64,000 bases of DNA, taken from positions 18,771,812-18,835,811 of the forward strand of contig CM068320.1 in assembly GCA_034766995.1 (NCBI GenBank), in the 5' to 3' direction. Below the pieces are notes generated by a model. That model was not told the DNA's origin. It worked only from the letters and a program-made list of their open reading frames with translations, and searched no databases. The position numbers and the translations under genes are program-made. This document shows positions 1 through 12,273 of this stretch, one piece after another. This stretch comes from Acanthacorydalis orientalis. Taxonomy: Eukaryota; Arthropoda; Insecta; Megaloptera; Corydalidae. Numbering within the stretch: position 1 is the first letter of the stretch; the number at the start of each line of letters is the position of its first letter.

Positions 1-141
1 AAACCAGTAAAAAATCACTTCGTTTTGTTCTTTTGGAATGTTAGCATCTGAATTTGCTGCCATACGCAGGAATACATAATTATTTTTATTATTATTCTGA
101 TTGTAATGTTTTTGTATTAGTTTGGCGATACTTGCACTTTC

Positions 142-144
<3 letters not shown>

Positions 145-195
<51 letters not shown>
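145..195. repeat. (TA)n microsatellite
   Basis: Uninterrupted dinucleotide TA tract of about 50 bp. The flanks on both sides are AT-rich, low-complexity DNA without a recognisable gene. Confidence 0.97.
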
Positions 196-199
<4 letters not shown>

Positions 200-937
200 C
201 TTTAATTTTCATTAACGAAGTTATCAATTTATTAATCAGCTAAATTACATAATATTTATTAATATGATAAATAAATAATATTTATTAATACGTTAAATTA
301 TTTTATATAACGATTATTATATAATTAATGAAATTTATAACAAAATTGAAGAATGCATGATGACTAATAATTAAAAAAAATAATATGTTCAAAAAATTAT
401 AATGGATATAAATAACTATATTCCAACTATATTAATCACACTGATAAATTAGGAAATCTTTTTGATATAACGCCGAATTACATACATTCTTTATCTATCT
501 GTTTTATACAAATAAAAAGCTTTTTTATAAACAAGAATGACATTATAATCTTTTGTTATATTTACAACACATAATATTTACTTTTATTTTGGATCATTTT
601 TTTCTTATTATCTCTTCTTCTCTGTCTTACTCTCTGTCTCTCTACTTATATATATATATATATACAATAACATTTGTATATGGAAATCGTGACTTAATGA
701 AACCAACAAGTTCGTTTTATATATTCTAGGAGATATTTTTCTTCACTTAAACAAAGATATACAAAAATGCCACATAAAACCATATATTTTCATTTTATAT
801 ATTTTTATAACCAACACGAACGTGCTTAAGTTTAAATTCTAATATTTTACGTTACTGTACATAATAGTTCTATGATATTATTAAAAATAAATGTTGACTA
901 GCGAATGAAGACTTATAATTTATGTATGATGAAATAT

Positions 938-989
<52 letters not shown>

Positions 990-1350
990 TTAATAATCCT
1001 GTTATATCTCTTTATATTCTAATTTTTATTTAATATATATTTTACTTAAACTAATTTTAAATCGTAAATTTACATTCTTTATCCAATAATTAGCTGCTAT
1101 GTTGCAATAATAAACTATGACATTTACAGATGAATCACTCTTCACACGCTATGAGAAGTAATCAAAATGTTTAACATTTGCTTATTATTAATCTGGATTT
1201 TAGACCATGATTGCTTTGATAGCTATATCATCATTTTGAGACAAACAATATTAAACATTCATTAGATATTTACAATGTTTTTTTTTTATTTAAAATTGAA
1301 AAAAGTCTGTAAAAATACTGAATACTCATAAATATGTCTGAATAAACATA
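196..1350. other. AT-rich intergenic stretch
   Basis: About 1.1 kb of AT-rich, stop-dense DNA. It holds a CT-rich patch at about 606-645 running into a short TA tract, and a (TA)n tract at 946-988. I see no coding signature or transposon termini. Confidence 0.6.
946..988. repeat. (TA)n microsatellite
   Basis: Dinucleotide TA tract of about 43 bp, preceded by imperfect CATA units. Confidence 0.95.
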
Positions 1351-1373
1351 ATATATATATATATATATACAAA

Positions 1374-1427
<54 letters not shown>
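1351..1427. repeat. (TA)n microsatellite, interrupted
   Basis: Two TA tracts split by a ten-base interruption at about 1370-1379. The tract ends four bases before the left terminus of the mariner at 1432. Poly-Ile/Tyr reading frames across it are artefacts of the repeat. Confidence 0.96.
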
Positions 1428-1431
<4 letters not shown>

Positions 1432-2248
1432 CGTGGGTCGTTTGATAAGTTTGGTAAAAAAGCAAGTTGAACACAGATGATTTTTTGGAAAAATCGATTT
1501 TCTTTCTTAACATAGTCTCTATCGAGGGCTACACACTTGGTCCAGTGAATCTGCAAAATACGCAATGACAGCGGCGAGGACATCCTCATTTGACTAGAAT
1601 TTCTTCATCTCGAGCCAAATTTTCAATGGAAAGGGAAAGAAGTCAAAGGGGGGCAAGTTCGGAGAATAGGGTGGATGAGGAATCAATTCAAAGCCTAATT
1701 CGTGCAACTTTGCCATTGTGACCGTTGATTTGTTGGACGGCGCATTGTCCTGGTGAAAGACTACTTTTTATGTGTCAATTTTGGACGTTTTTGTTTCAGC
1801 TCTTCTTTCAAACTGTCTAATAATGTTGCATAATAGACTCCTGTTATTATTTTTCTTTTCTTTAAGCAGTCGATCAAGATAATTCCTCGGGAATCCTAAA
1901 AAACAGTGGCTACCATCTTCCCAACTAACAAAACGATCTTCGGCTTCTTCTACGAACTTTCACTAGTCATTGTCCACTGCTTTGACTGCTACTTCGACTT
2001 AGGTGTATAGTGATGGATCCATGTTTCATCCACAGTGACGAATTGATGCAAAAGACCTGCTCATTTTTTCAATTTTTGCGGCAACTGCTACAATCCTCGT
2101 TTCAAACATCTGTAGAACGTGAACAACGCGTCACATTTAACTGAAATTTCGCTTCCGCTAGTTTGGAAATTGATGATAGCCATAGCGTTACCAAATGAAT
2201 GATGACGGCATATCATAGAAATTTACCAAACTTATCAAACGACCCTCG
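1432..2248 (-). mobile_element. Internally deleted mariner element (family A, copy 1)
   Basis: An 817 bp mariner-family DNA transposon remnant in minus orientation. Near-identical inverted ends (CGAGGGTCGTTTGATAAG and its counterpart) lie just inside TA dinucleotides at 1430-1431 and 2249-2250, as expected for a TA target-site duplication. Conceptual translation of the minus strand gives the C-terminal two thirds of a mariner transposase: VTVDETWIHHY with the first catalytic Asp, HQDNAPSNKS with the second, and an FDFF block with the third. There are 34 residues between the second and third Asp, the D34D spacing of mariner. Stops and frameshifts interrupt the frame. The N-terminal DNA-binding region is almost wholly missing, because a few 5' codons are fused directly to the VTVDETW region. 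The copy at 45567-46415 has the same fusion. It is not functional as a transposase gene but could once have been mobilised in trans. Confidence 0.9.
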
Positions 2249-2250
2249 TA

Positions 2251-3078
2251 TATTATTGTATTTATATTTAATTTAAAAACTTCATGAGTTGATGAATAGT
2301 TTTATAATAATGATTTTATAATTCAAGTCATAGTTTTATAATTTTTTAAATATTAATAAATAATACTTATTTCATAAATTTTATATGAAAGTGAAACAAC
2401 TTAAGAAGATCTATATAAAAGTTTAATGCACTAAAATAACTTATAAGTTACGATTTAAAAAAAAAACAAACATCTGTTAAAAACAGTTTACATTATCAAT
2501 AATTAATTACTTATGTTAATAGCACTAGAACGAAAATAAAAGTTTCAACTTTTATACTTACTTTTTTTATTTATTGAAGATGTATATAAAAGTTTTATAT
2601 GAAGTATTCGTTTAAAAAACAGTTGCCGTATCGATGAAAAAACCACACCCTCTGCTGTCATTGCCCATGGCCGTACGACACGAAGAAAGCTATTGCTAGG
2701 ACGTATGTTACTTTCTGCCCACGCACAAAAGAACGTGTCAAGTTTATATGTAAAGTCTTTGTATTTATTGAATAAGCTAGAGAAATTGTATCTAAGGCAA
2801 AACTGTAAGCTCTATGAATATTTTTAAAAATGTGTAGAATGCAAAAATAAAATACAAAATTTCCCAATATATACAAAATAAATATGAAGGGAAAAGAAAT
2901 GCGATCGTGGTCATGTGTAAAATACATATTTACGAGGTACGTGCATGCATAAAAATATATGTTTACAGTACAAGATCAGGTAAATAAAATCGCCGCTTTA
3001 CCGTTCAGCATTTCGAAAAATAATAAATTTAAACAGAAGAATCTAATTAATATATATAATAATTATGTACACATAAAC

Positions 3079-3142
<64 letters not shown>

Positions 3143-3546
3143 CGTTATTTACAGACTGGTAAAGGAAGTAAATTAATTGAAATATATTTTTGAAATGCAA
3201 TCAAAAAACTATACATTATATTAATAACTAATAATAAATTACTTCAAATATAAAGGTAATTATAATTAAAAAACTAAACACTAATTGAAGTTATAAAGGA
3301 AACCAGGTTATTACTACACTGATTCGTGATATTATTTTTGATAGTATCCACAATAATACTCTGACTTTAAAATACAAAGTAGTTATAATTAGCATCTATT
3401 GAGACTGGATATTAATCTATATTTAATAATTATTTTTTAATAATTTACAATTTTAGTAATTGTGAATATACGACTATTTTTCGTCAATTATTTGTGTCAT
3501 TAAATTCATTTCAAGTTAACTACTGCTTAAACAATTTAAATATGCA

Positions 3547-3578
<32 letters not shown>

Positions 3579-4001
3579 AATTCATAAAGAATTATTTCCG
3601 TTCGTTTACATTGTTTTATTATAAATTTATGAATACATAAAACTGAACGAACATTTTTTAAAATTCGACAGATTGTAAAATATTTTTTAAAAAGAGTTCT
3701 TATTCAAATGAACACAAAGACTTCTTTATTTTGTTATAATAAAGTCTAGACTAATGTTATTATTCTAGATTGACATCCAGCGAGACGAAAAATTAAATCT
3801 TCTCTGAGCCAATTCTACTCATCAATGAAGACTTGTTATGACAGTCTATAGAGTGTCACCCACGCAACTAGAAAGAAATGATTAATGAAGTTCGTATTTA
3901 GATTAGATTGTCTTTTTATAATTATTTTAGTATTTTTTTCAAGATCGGTGATTAAGCGTTTACTTTCAAGGATTTTTTTTATAATTGGCTTTAAAACACA
4001 C

Positions 4002-4003
<2 letters not shown>
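2251..4003. other. AT-rich intergenic stretch
   Basis: About 1.75 kb without a recognisable gene or element. It includes a slightly GC-richer patch at about 2640-2730 and (TA)n tracts at 3079-3139 and about 3543-3573. The short reading frames here lack any family signature. Confidence 0.55.
3079..3139. repeat. (TA)n microsatellite
   Basis: TA dinucleotide tract of about 61 bp, with CATA impurities at its left edge. Confidence 0.96.

Positions 4004-4055
<52 letters not shown>
4004..4055. repeat. (TA)n microsatellite
   Basis: TA tract of about 52 bp, roughly 115 bp upstream of the transposase fragment at 4171. Confidence 0.96.
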
Positions 4056-4056
<1 letters not shown>

Positions 4057-4170
4057 TTAATAATTAAATACATAAACTAAAAGTATGTATTTTTTATTAA
4101 TATATTAAATAGGTATATACGATGATGTGAAATTAAAATTAAAAATAAAATTCTTAAGAAAAATAAAAGT

Positions 4171-4835
4171 TACAGAATCTGGGGTGCAAAACATTCGAGG
4201 ATGATCGCTGAGATGTCACTGCATACAGAAAGAGTGACTATTTGATGCAGATTTTGGTCCGGTGGAGTCATTGGTCCTTATTTTTTTTGAGAATCATACT
4301 GATAAAGCGATTACTGTTAATGATATCGAAACATGATAACAAATTTTCTTGGAAAAATTCGATGATATTGATCAGGAGGACATGTGGTTCCAGCAGGACG
4401 GTGAAACAAATTACACAGCTGGTGAAACAACTGATTTATTGAAGACGAAATTTCCTGGCCACGTTATTTCTAGAAATGGAAACATTAATTGGCCACAGAG
4501 ATCCTGCGATTTAACATCGCTGGACTATTTTTTTAGAGCAGTGTTAAATGACAGGTGTACATCAATTATATTGAAATAATTCCCGAATTAAAGATGAAAT
4601 CCGAAGAGTAATTGGGGAGACAGAACCCCAGTTGTGTATGAATGTTATTGAAAATGTGAACAAAAGAATGGTTACTTGCAGGGAAGCACACGGCAGCCAC
4701 TTACACGATATTATTTTTCATTTAAAAATAATATATCTCCAACTATTATTGGCAAGAAAGAAACTTGAAATTTAAGCAAAAATTCTGTGCTTTATTTCAA
4801 ATTAAAAAATTGAGTTCTTGTTGGAAAACCCTGTA
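4171..4835 (+). pseudogene. 3' half of a Tc1/mariner-superfamily transposon (DDD transposase fragment)
   Basis: Translation in shifting plus-strand frames gives the C-terminal half of an IS630/Tc1/mariner-superfamily transposase. Recognisable in order are a YRIWG block at the left edge, WSGGVIGPYFF after a frame change, and WFQQDGETNYTAGE, whose Asp is the second catalytic residue. Next come ISRNGNINWPQRSCDL and SLDYFF, whose final Asp would be the third. About 40 residues separate these two Asp residues, longer than in mariner (34). Frameshifts and stops follow, with decayed tail coding to about 4710. The right end may be the terminal repeat near 4812-4835 (reading outward, TACAGGGTTTTCCAAC). 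The first catalytic Asp, the DNA-binding half and the left terminus are missing, so this is a truncated dead copy. It is related to, but clearly diverged from, the element at 34713-35987. Confidence 0.85.
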
Positions 4836-6166
4836 TTTATAAAATAAGACTAATGGACAGAAAGTTTATTCAAATTTTGAAGCACAAAAGAATATACTTA
4901 ATAATGTCTTCTACAAAACCGAAAACTGCCAAAAATAAATTTATTCCAGATTTTTTTTTTAAAAAAATGTGTTTTCTAGTACAAAAACTTCAAAATGTAT
5001 TATTTTACAAAAATACTCAGAAGAAAATTTTGTTTTTTTTTCATAGGATAAAAGGTATTCTCACAATTTTTATCTTAACTAATAATCAATAAAATAAGTT
5101 CTGAAGTCAGGTTGAAAATATTCTCTTCTCTACTAGGTTTTCTATTATTGTTTATAGATTGGTACTAATATAACATTACTATAACATCACTATTTATTTA
5201 TAACAACACAGTGGATGCATTTCACTATTTTCCGGTTTCAATCTGATTTATCTAGCTGAAAATTAATATAACAAAAATGTTCAGGTTTCAAGCATTGTGA
5301 CCATTCTTTTCTAGTCATCCTGCTAGTTTCGTGAACAAATGTTACTAATTCAACACATGTTATTCAATACATTCGAATGTGTAGAATAATAACTACCTTA
5401 TGAAAAACAATTGGTACAGTGACTAATTTTTCAATTTTTTTCTCTGAAGTTTATTCATTTTTCACGAGTGATTTTCGTTTACTTTCTGATTTAAATGAAT
5501 TAAAATATAACTATATCAATTTATAATTTGAATTTTATATATTTTATTCTGTAACGAATGAATTATTATAATTACATGAAATATTGAAATTTTCTCTGTA
5601 AAAAATACTTTTACTACAAAAAATAGATATCTTAGTGTATACACATTATTGGCACTGAGTGATTATCTTATATACTTTAATCCAAACTTCAGACGTGCTA
5701 AGTATGGGCATACTACCGCTTGCTAATGTTCACAAAATACATTTCATTAGAAAACATTTTTAGAGTATTTAAAGATTAGAAACATGTTCACAAAAAAATA
5801 TTTTACGGCCAAAATAATAAAACTTTCAAATTATGATTAAAAAGAACATAGATTTTGTAAAAATTCAAAAAAATATACTAATATAATAAAATTTATATTT
5901 TTATTTAAAAAAAATATTCTAGAAATGAAATCTTTATAAGAAAAAAATGTATATCAACGAAACAACCTTTTTTTCTTAAATAATTTTGAATACCAAAAAG
6001 AATTATAATATATTCGTTTGACGACAACTTCGCTTGCATTTTATTTATTTTTTTGCTTCAAATTTTCTTACAGTATAAATATAAATAATAAAACATCCTT
6101 TTTTAATAACACATTAGTTTTGATTTTAAGCTTTGTTATTTAAACAATATATTATTAATATTGATA

Positions 6167-6237
<71 letters not shown>

Positions 6238-7480
6238 TATAAGGTGTTTGGGAAACGATGTAAAAATTTTTATAAATACTTGCAATGTGAAATTTTAAAA
6301 TAAAATATGATTTATTTAAATATATATATATATATATATATATTATTTATCTCAAACTTTCAACGAACATCCAGTCCAAATGGACGAGTATTCTAAAATA
6401 ACCGTATACACTAGTAGTTACATATACTACAATAAAACAATACGTGCCTACAGAGAAATGCAATAAAAAATAAGTTAAACTGCAAAATTAAAGACCAGTA
6501 TACTATATGGCTTAAGTAAACACTATTTACTACATATTTTCTTCGAAGCACTTATTCTCTATTGATCGAAACCGCTATTTCTACATTCTAACAATGTGAA
6601 GTGTACTTACTGATGTCAGTGTACACATATTGAATATAAGATGCGTTCGATTTGACCCGGAGGTCATTTTGATCAACATTACCGATGACCTTTAAATGTT
6701 TTCATTTATATTTCATTCATAATTTTATTTGATGTAATGTATTCATGTATGAAAGTGACACTTTAATCGCAATAATATTATTTATTGTAACTTCCGTTCT
6801 GTGGGTTCATTTCAAATTATATTATTTGAAGATCAAAAGTGCAATTTTTCATGAAATATAATTACGATAAGAAATGTATATATGAAAATAATATGCAATA
6901 GACTATAATAATAAAGAAATCATATGTTATTCAAAAATAAACATATTATTCCGGATAAAATCAGAAAAAACCAGCATATTTTTCAATTAGAAAATTTATA
7001 AAAATGAATAAATTTTCACTAAAATACACACAGTATGTTTATATTACAGATATATTTTTATATATACCACAGATATAGTCACTTTATCTTTAACATTCAT
7101 GACATTCAACGTCAGAGTGTTGTTTGTTTCGCGTATTTTTATTAAGAATACTGCTTTTCAGTTTATATGTTCTACAGGGTTCAATATAATGATTACATAG
7201 CTCCAAGATTTGCTTCCATATAAAATATACTTCAATGATGTTTATATAGACGACACATATTAATTTTATTGAACATGTTACTATAAAGAAGTGAAATAAA
7301 CAATAAGTATCTACATAAAATTATTAAAATTAGGTAGCAGATATTAATTTAATATTAAAATATTACCTGTACAAATTAATTCCGTGCCTTTTTATAAAAA
7401 AATTATAACGGAAAAATGGAAAACATTTCAATCCTCAAAATATCCCCAATTTTTTTACTGACGAATCTCATCGAAAAAAA
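4836..7480. other. AT-rich intergenic stretch
   Basis: About 2.6 kb with no supportable gene. It contains a compound TA/TG microsatellite at 6172-6237, a short TA tract near 6320-6342, and a small GC-richer patch near 6640-6695 that carries GACCCGGAGGTCA, resembling paired nuclear-receptor half-sites. A poly-Lys/Phe frame at 4853-5092 has no family signature and looks like chance in AT-rich DNA. Confidence 0.5.
6172..6237. repeat. Compound (TA)n(TG)n microsatellite
   Basis: About 42 bp of TA followed directly by about 24 bp of TG. This alternating purine/pyrimidine compound repeat recurs elsewhere in the window. Confidence 0.97.
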
Positions 7481-7496
7481 GATGGCGGTTTTAAGT

Positions 7497-7681
7497 CAAT
7501 GAAGTTGTAATGCATTTTTGAACTCCTTCACTGTTTTAGGATTTTTGCACATTTTATGCATCACACCTACCCTCAAAGCTGAATAAATCATTATTGCAGT
7601 TCCGGCAGCATTTTTTTCGACTGGAATGCAAAAAAGTATGCAATGCCTAATTTTCTCCTTTTCGAACGCCATAGTGTTCAC
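7497..7681 (-). pseudogene. Possible mariner-type transposase N-terminal fragment
   Basis: A 61-codon minus-strand frame starts with MAFEKEKIRHCILFC and continues with VEKNAAGTA, a Tyr-rich helix, a CKN motif and a KEFKNA segment. This order resembles the first helix-turn-helix of mariner-like transposases: a start rich in E/K/I/R, then a K-K-A-A patch, then a C-x-N-W-F-K-x-F-K-N-G block, here decayed to CKNPKTVKEFKNA. Nothing recognisable follows, and no catalytic domain or terminal repeats are visible nearby. It is probably a decayed transposase start. A chance reading frame is the alternative. Confidence 0.42.
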
Positions 7682-8396
7682 TACTATTTTGTGAGGTTAT
7701 GCCACTAGATTCATAGTGTTTATGAATGCTAAGTTTGGCACTTGAAAATCTTAAAACGACGAGCAAATATTTTAATTTAAACTAGGGTTATGATTGATTC
7801 AATTTAAAGGCAACGAATTTATTTTTAGACCTAATATTTTTAGAAAAAAAATTAACTTTAGTTGGTTGAAAAAGTAAGAGTAGTTGAATAGTTGAATTTC
7901 AAATAAATATTAAAAATACCAATAATAAAAACTGCTATCTAGACTATTAAAAAAATGTTATAAAAAATATTTTTGAACTTTGCTCTTAATGTAATTAATC
8001 TTAAATCTAATTACTTTTCTTTAATAAACTGTAAATTAGGTTGTAATAATTCCTATGCATTATAGTTTGTTAGGAAATTTTAATAACAGCATTCTGCTTC
8101 TTAAACGGTTGATCATTTGAATAATTTATCTTTAAAAAAAGTCTCATGCCAACAGTAAAAGAGTGTATGTTCTCTAAAAATTCTTCGGCTTTAAAAAGGG
8201 AATCAAATTGAAAGAAGAGATATTCTAATACCAGTTATTCTTAATTGTATAACATATATTTACATATAAATATTATATATATACATATGTATATATATAT
8301 ATTTACATATACATCACTTTGTACTCGAGAGGCGACTCTCACTCGCCAATCAATGTATTGTGACAACTAAGCGGCAACTGAGAGTCTTTATCAAAA

Positions 8397-8575
8397 ATTA
8401 GTTGCGTTATTTTTTGTTTGGCAACATAAATACGCCGACAGTAATTAAAGAGTGTAATTTCAAGAAGAAGGGTTGGGAAAAACTGCATATCTTGAAATTA
8501 TTATCTGAAGCTATTGGTTGTCATCAAGATTAGTTGCATTATTTTTTGTTTGTCAACATAAATACGCCGACAGTA
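8397..8575. repeat. 47 bp direct repeat pair upstream of the piggyBac remnant
   Basis: A 47 bp unit at 8397-8443 recurs at 8529-8575 with two mismatches, 132 bp apart (start to start). Both units contain AACATAAATACGCCGACAGTA. The second unit ends 39 bp before the ATG of the piggyBac remnant at 8615, so the pair probably belongs to its 5' untranslated or subterminal region. It could be a local duplication or paired transposase-binding sites. Confidence 0.85.
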
Positions 8576-8614
8576 GGTAAAATAAAGTAGGACTATTTTG
8601 AACGGCTCTGCAGA

Positions 8615-9036
8615 ATGGATTTTAATGAAGAAAATTTTAGCAGTAACAGTAGTTGTGCAGAAAGTGAGGAAATAATTGTTCAAATAAGCAAAAGAATCCG
8701 AGTAATAGAAAATGAAAGTGAAACCAATTCGGACATCGATAATGAAGAAGATTCTTTGGAATGGATCGACGTCACCGAAACTGAGGAAATACCAGACCGA
8801 AGACAATTTAGAAATTCCACGTCCTCTATAATCTACGATAACGTCCGATTAAATGACTAGAGCTACACGTCATTCTGACAGGAAAGAAATAAGACTGTAA
8901 AGTCTGGTCTCGTAAGACAAATGGCAGTAAAAGACACAAAACAACATATTTTTGCAATACTTTCTCCAACAAACCCAGAATACATCTTGGGGAATGTTTC
9001 CTGAAATACCATACGAAGGAAAATTATAGAACTTAA
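8615..9036 (+). pseudogene. Internally deleted piggyBac transposase (N-terminus joined to Cys-rich C-terminus)
   Basis: The frame starting at 8615 gives an acidic, Ser-rich N-terminus (MDFNEENFSS) with an SKRIRV basic patch. It then has EWIDVTETEEIPDRRQF, which matches the W-x-x-V-T-x-x-x-x-P-x-R-x-x-F signature that starts the conserved part of piggyBac transposases. The whole RNase H-like DDD core, several hundred residues, is missing. From about 8896 another frame encodes the cysteine-rich C-terminal domain: CKVW, where a second Cys would be expected, then TTYFC and HLGECFLKYHTKENY, with a stop at 9034-9036. A catalytically dead internal-deletion derivative is the best reading. Flanking TTAA sites and terminal repeats could not be fixed with confidence. 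Palindromic ACTCGTCGAGT near 9154 may be a subterminal repeat. Confidence 0.8.
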
Positions 9037-11173
9037 AAGATAAGTATCGAATCCTATAAACGTAAAAATATATTCGTGTAATAAATAAATTATGTATATT
9101 AATAAATATATTCTACTTATATGCTTGGTAAATTTTTGTGTTTACTTTAAGAAAACTCGTCGAGTTACTGGTTTTTCGTACCTAAAAAGGTCTCGAATGC
9201 AGAGATTATATATATATAATTTAACAATGAACTCTATTCTTTTTCATTTCATATAATGATGATTTTGAACACAACTGATTAGAATAACAAATCCGATGCA
9301 AGAAGTTGTAATAAAAAACAAATATGTTAATTTACTTTATGATTTCATTATAAATTTGTTTTTAAAAGGTTTTACCACAAAGGTAGTGGTTCCAATGTAC
9401 ACTAATATTGCTGTTCAGAAATGGGTGCCTCTATAACAAAATTAAAGATCCCCGCACTAGATTTTTATTATTTTATATTTGAATTTTTAATAAATGTCGA
9501 TTCCTTATGTAAAAAGCAAGAGAAATTATCAAATTACTTTCATATTGGATACCTCACAAATGGTTAACTATATTTATTAAAACTGGGAGTTGATAAATAC
9601 ACATATATTCTTCATTAACCAATTTTTTCAACCTGAAAACTTCTGTACTTTAATTTGTATTGTTCAATCTGAAATGTATATTTAAAACGTTGAAAATATT
9701 TTGAATTTTTTCCCTCTTTTTATTTATAATATTAGTATTGAAAAACTATCTAATCATATGTTTATTCTTATACTATGTTATAAAAATAAATAATTTCAAT
9801 GTGTATATATATATATATATATGTAACGTAAATTTCCATTAAAATAATTGTAAAAACAAATTAATGAAATGCATTTTTCCATATTTAAAGATATAACCAA
9901 TATTTTATTAACAGATTTAAAATTTTCTCACAAAATCATTTATAAAATTCTTTATAAGCATTTTTTCTTTTGGTATTTAAAAACGTGTTTAATATTTCAA
10001 ATTCAATTAAAACATAAAAATTTAATATTAAAAATAAAATAATAGTTCAACAAAACTTCATCTATATTCTTTTATCGCACAGTACAAAACGAAATCGTGA
10101 ACACATGACATTGAAATAATGTAAAGAATTAACACACATTACCATTCAAGACCTATTAAGTCACACTAAAAGAAAAACATTCCACTGAAATTACTCTCTT
10201 TTCAACTCTCCTAATATACGTATTAAGTTACGAGTCGAATATTAATATTGTAAAATACCAACTTGCTTCAAAATCCAATAATTAGCATACAATAAGTAAC
10301 GGTTCAAATTATCAATAATCATCGTTATAGATTTTTTATGTTAATTATCATATTATGTTAATTTTCGAGGTACTTAATTCTTTGAGCACGTTTTTCGAAC
10401 CAGTTATTAACATTGAACAATATTAAAGATTTTTTTGAATACTGATCTCAACACTGATTTTTTATTTTAATTCTATTTAAATATATGTACATTTTAATAT
10501 TAATTAGATTGATCATTTTTAAATGTCCTAAACGATTATAAAAATGGAATAAGTTGTATATACGCATCTTTCATTCTTTACATTTTGAACAGAATTTGAA
10601 AATGTTATATAACGTTTATAATAACGAAATTAAATGAAACTTATTTTTTAATAACGACATAATTTTTATAACAAAATTAAATTAAAAAAAATAATTTTTA
10701 ATTTCAAATTATTTTTATCAAAAATTAGTAATTTAATCTATTTATGAAGAATTTTAAGAATTGTTAAAAACATTCAAGTTACATATTATTCAATTATTAA
10801 CAATATGTGATTTTATCTGATTATTGATCTATATTAATCCAAACTGATCAATCGATTTTATCAGTCTAAGAAATTTTAACACATTTTAGACAGAGAAAGA
10901 AAGAAATTTAAAAATATTTTAGAACGGAACATACAGGGAACTCTCAAATAAAAACTATAAAAATACTTGTCTAATGTAAAGTTTCCATACGACACAGACT
11001 TTTCTAACTTTAAAGTCAGAAGAGTTCAAATACATTTATAGTAAAACTGCATGTGCATACGTACTATTAATCCAAATAAAATCGTATAAAAATTGTACTT
11101 TCTTAAAAAAAATCTACTTGTTTCAATTATTAATAAAGGTTGATCTTTAAAATGTATTAAAATAACTTAAATT

Positions 11174-11177
<4 letters not shown>

Positions 11178-11225
<48 letters not shown>

Positions 11226-11235
11226 TATATATATA
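11178..11235. repeat. (TA)n microsatellite
   Basis: TA tract of about 58 bp with one AAA interruption near its right end. Confidence 0.95.
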
Positions 11236-11478
11236 GAACATTAAATATAGCTATAAATAAAATATATACAAATTAAAATGTATTTAAAGCTGTATTTATA
11301 ACGTTCAACTTGTTATACATTTTTCAATTATATTTACAATTAGCGCTTTGAATCTCATTGACTGTCATAAAATTAGTAATAATTAATTTGCAAATTGAGA
11401 ATGGCTGATAAAATCTTAAAACATTAATTAAAAATCTATCTAATTCAAAACTAATTAATGTATGTGTCTATGTATATG

Positions 11479-11483
<5 letters not shown>

Positions 11484-11536
<53 letters not shown>
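11484..11536. repeat. (TA)n microsatellite
   Basis: TA tract of about 53 bp, preceded by a TATG-rich run. Confidence 0.95.
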
Positions 11537-11539
<3 letters not shown>

Positions 11540-11789
11540 TACCATTATTTGATTATTTTTTAATAGACAAATACTATGAATCAGCAAAATCCATATCATA
11601 AATCATAAGATATAAAACGATGGGAAAAGTATAAATGATAAAATCAAGAAAACATTTTTTTAGTACATCACTATACTACCGCCTGGCAGTTTATAACCTC
11701 ATAATTCTTTACATATCTACTCGAAGCAACGTAAAAAGCTACTTTAATTTTTTTCATATTCTTCTTTTTGTTACGAATAAATGAAATTA

Positions 11790-12114
11790 CAGTACACGCG
11801 CTGGATTCGCGGATCGGTGTCCGCGGTTTTAGTTATCTGCAGTTTACTTCGGCCTGAAAATATTAGATGGAAAATTCCGAAAATAAATGATTTTTTTAAA
11901 AATAAATATAGAAATATATTGAAACTGTGTGTATATAAGATATTTTTCATTCCTCTATCGTCCCTTGAGGGTAAAGCCAAAACGTCAGAATTCCGTTTAT
12001 TCGAGAGAGAAGGAGAGATAGAGAGGAAGCACAAGTATAATATTGTACAATTTTATTATTATTTAATGTTGGCAATGTCTTATTGTGCATAATTTATCAA
12101 TTAAATTTTATCAT

Positions 12115-12167
<53 letters not shown>

Positions 12168-12268
12168 AAGGAAATACAACTTATATATGACTTCGTTACT
12201 ATCCGCGGTTTCGAGTATCCGTAGTAGATTTTGGAAGGTATATGCCCCGTGGATACTGGAGACTATTG
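11790..12268. mobile_element. Tigger/MER2-like (pogo) non-autonomous DNA transposon
   Basis: A 479 bp element flanked by TA dinucleotides at 11788-11789 and 12269-12270. The left end reads CAGTACACGCGCTGGATTCG and then runs of CCGCGG-type motifs. The right end, read inward on the minus strand, has CAATAGTCTCCAGTATCCAC followed by GAAACCGCGGATAG. From memory, the CCGCGG-rich ends and the inner block CTGAAAATATTAGATGGAAA closely resemble mammalian MER2/Tigger consensus sequences. The segment reading GATAAAATTTAATTTGATAA on the minus strand resembles a mammalian Tigger-derived MITE. A 103-codon frame overlapping the element is not a gene, since it runs through terminal repeat sequence. The (TA)n tract at 12117-12165 sits inside it. 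Orientation relative to an autonomous relative is unclear. Confidence 0.75.
12117..12165. repeat. (TA)n microsatellite inside the Tigger-like element
   Basis: TA tract of about 49 bp lying wholly inside the element at 11790-12268. It probably expanded from a short TA-rich segment of the element. Confidence 0.95.
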
Positions 12269-12273
12269 TATTA

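Larger units (their letters stand above)
9040..11785. other. AT-rich intergenic stretch
   Basis: About 2.7 kb of AT-rich DNA with many short A/T homopolymer runs, (TA)n tracts at 11178-11235 and 11484-11536, and no reading frame with a family signature. I see no transposon termini here. Confidence 0.55.

Noticed and set aside
1286..1589. Minus-strand frames of 75 and 87 codons
   Set aside because: They read through the (TA)n tract as poly-Ile/Tyr and clip the end of the mariner copy. They are not a separate gene.
8501..8806. 101-codon minus-strand frame with hydrophobic segments
   Set aside because: It is antisense to the piggyBac N-terminal segment, whose signature is on the plus strand.
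11781..12092. 103-codon plus-strand frame starting with a basic, hydrophobic N-terminus
   Set aside because: It starts at the edge of the Tigger-like terminal repeat and runs through its noncoding interior. The apparent signal peptide is translated repeat DNA.
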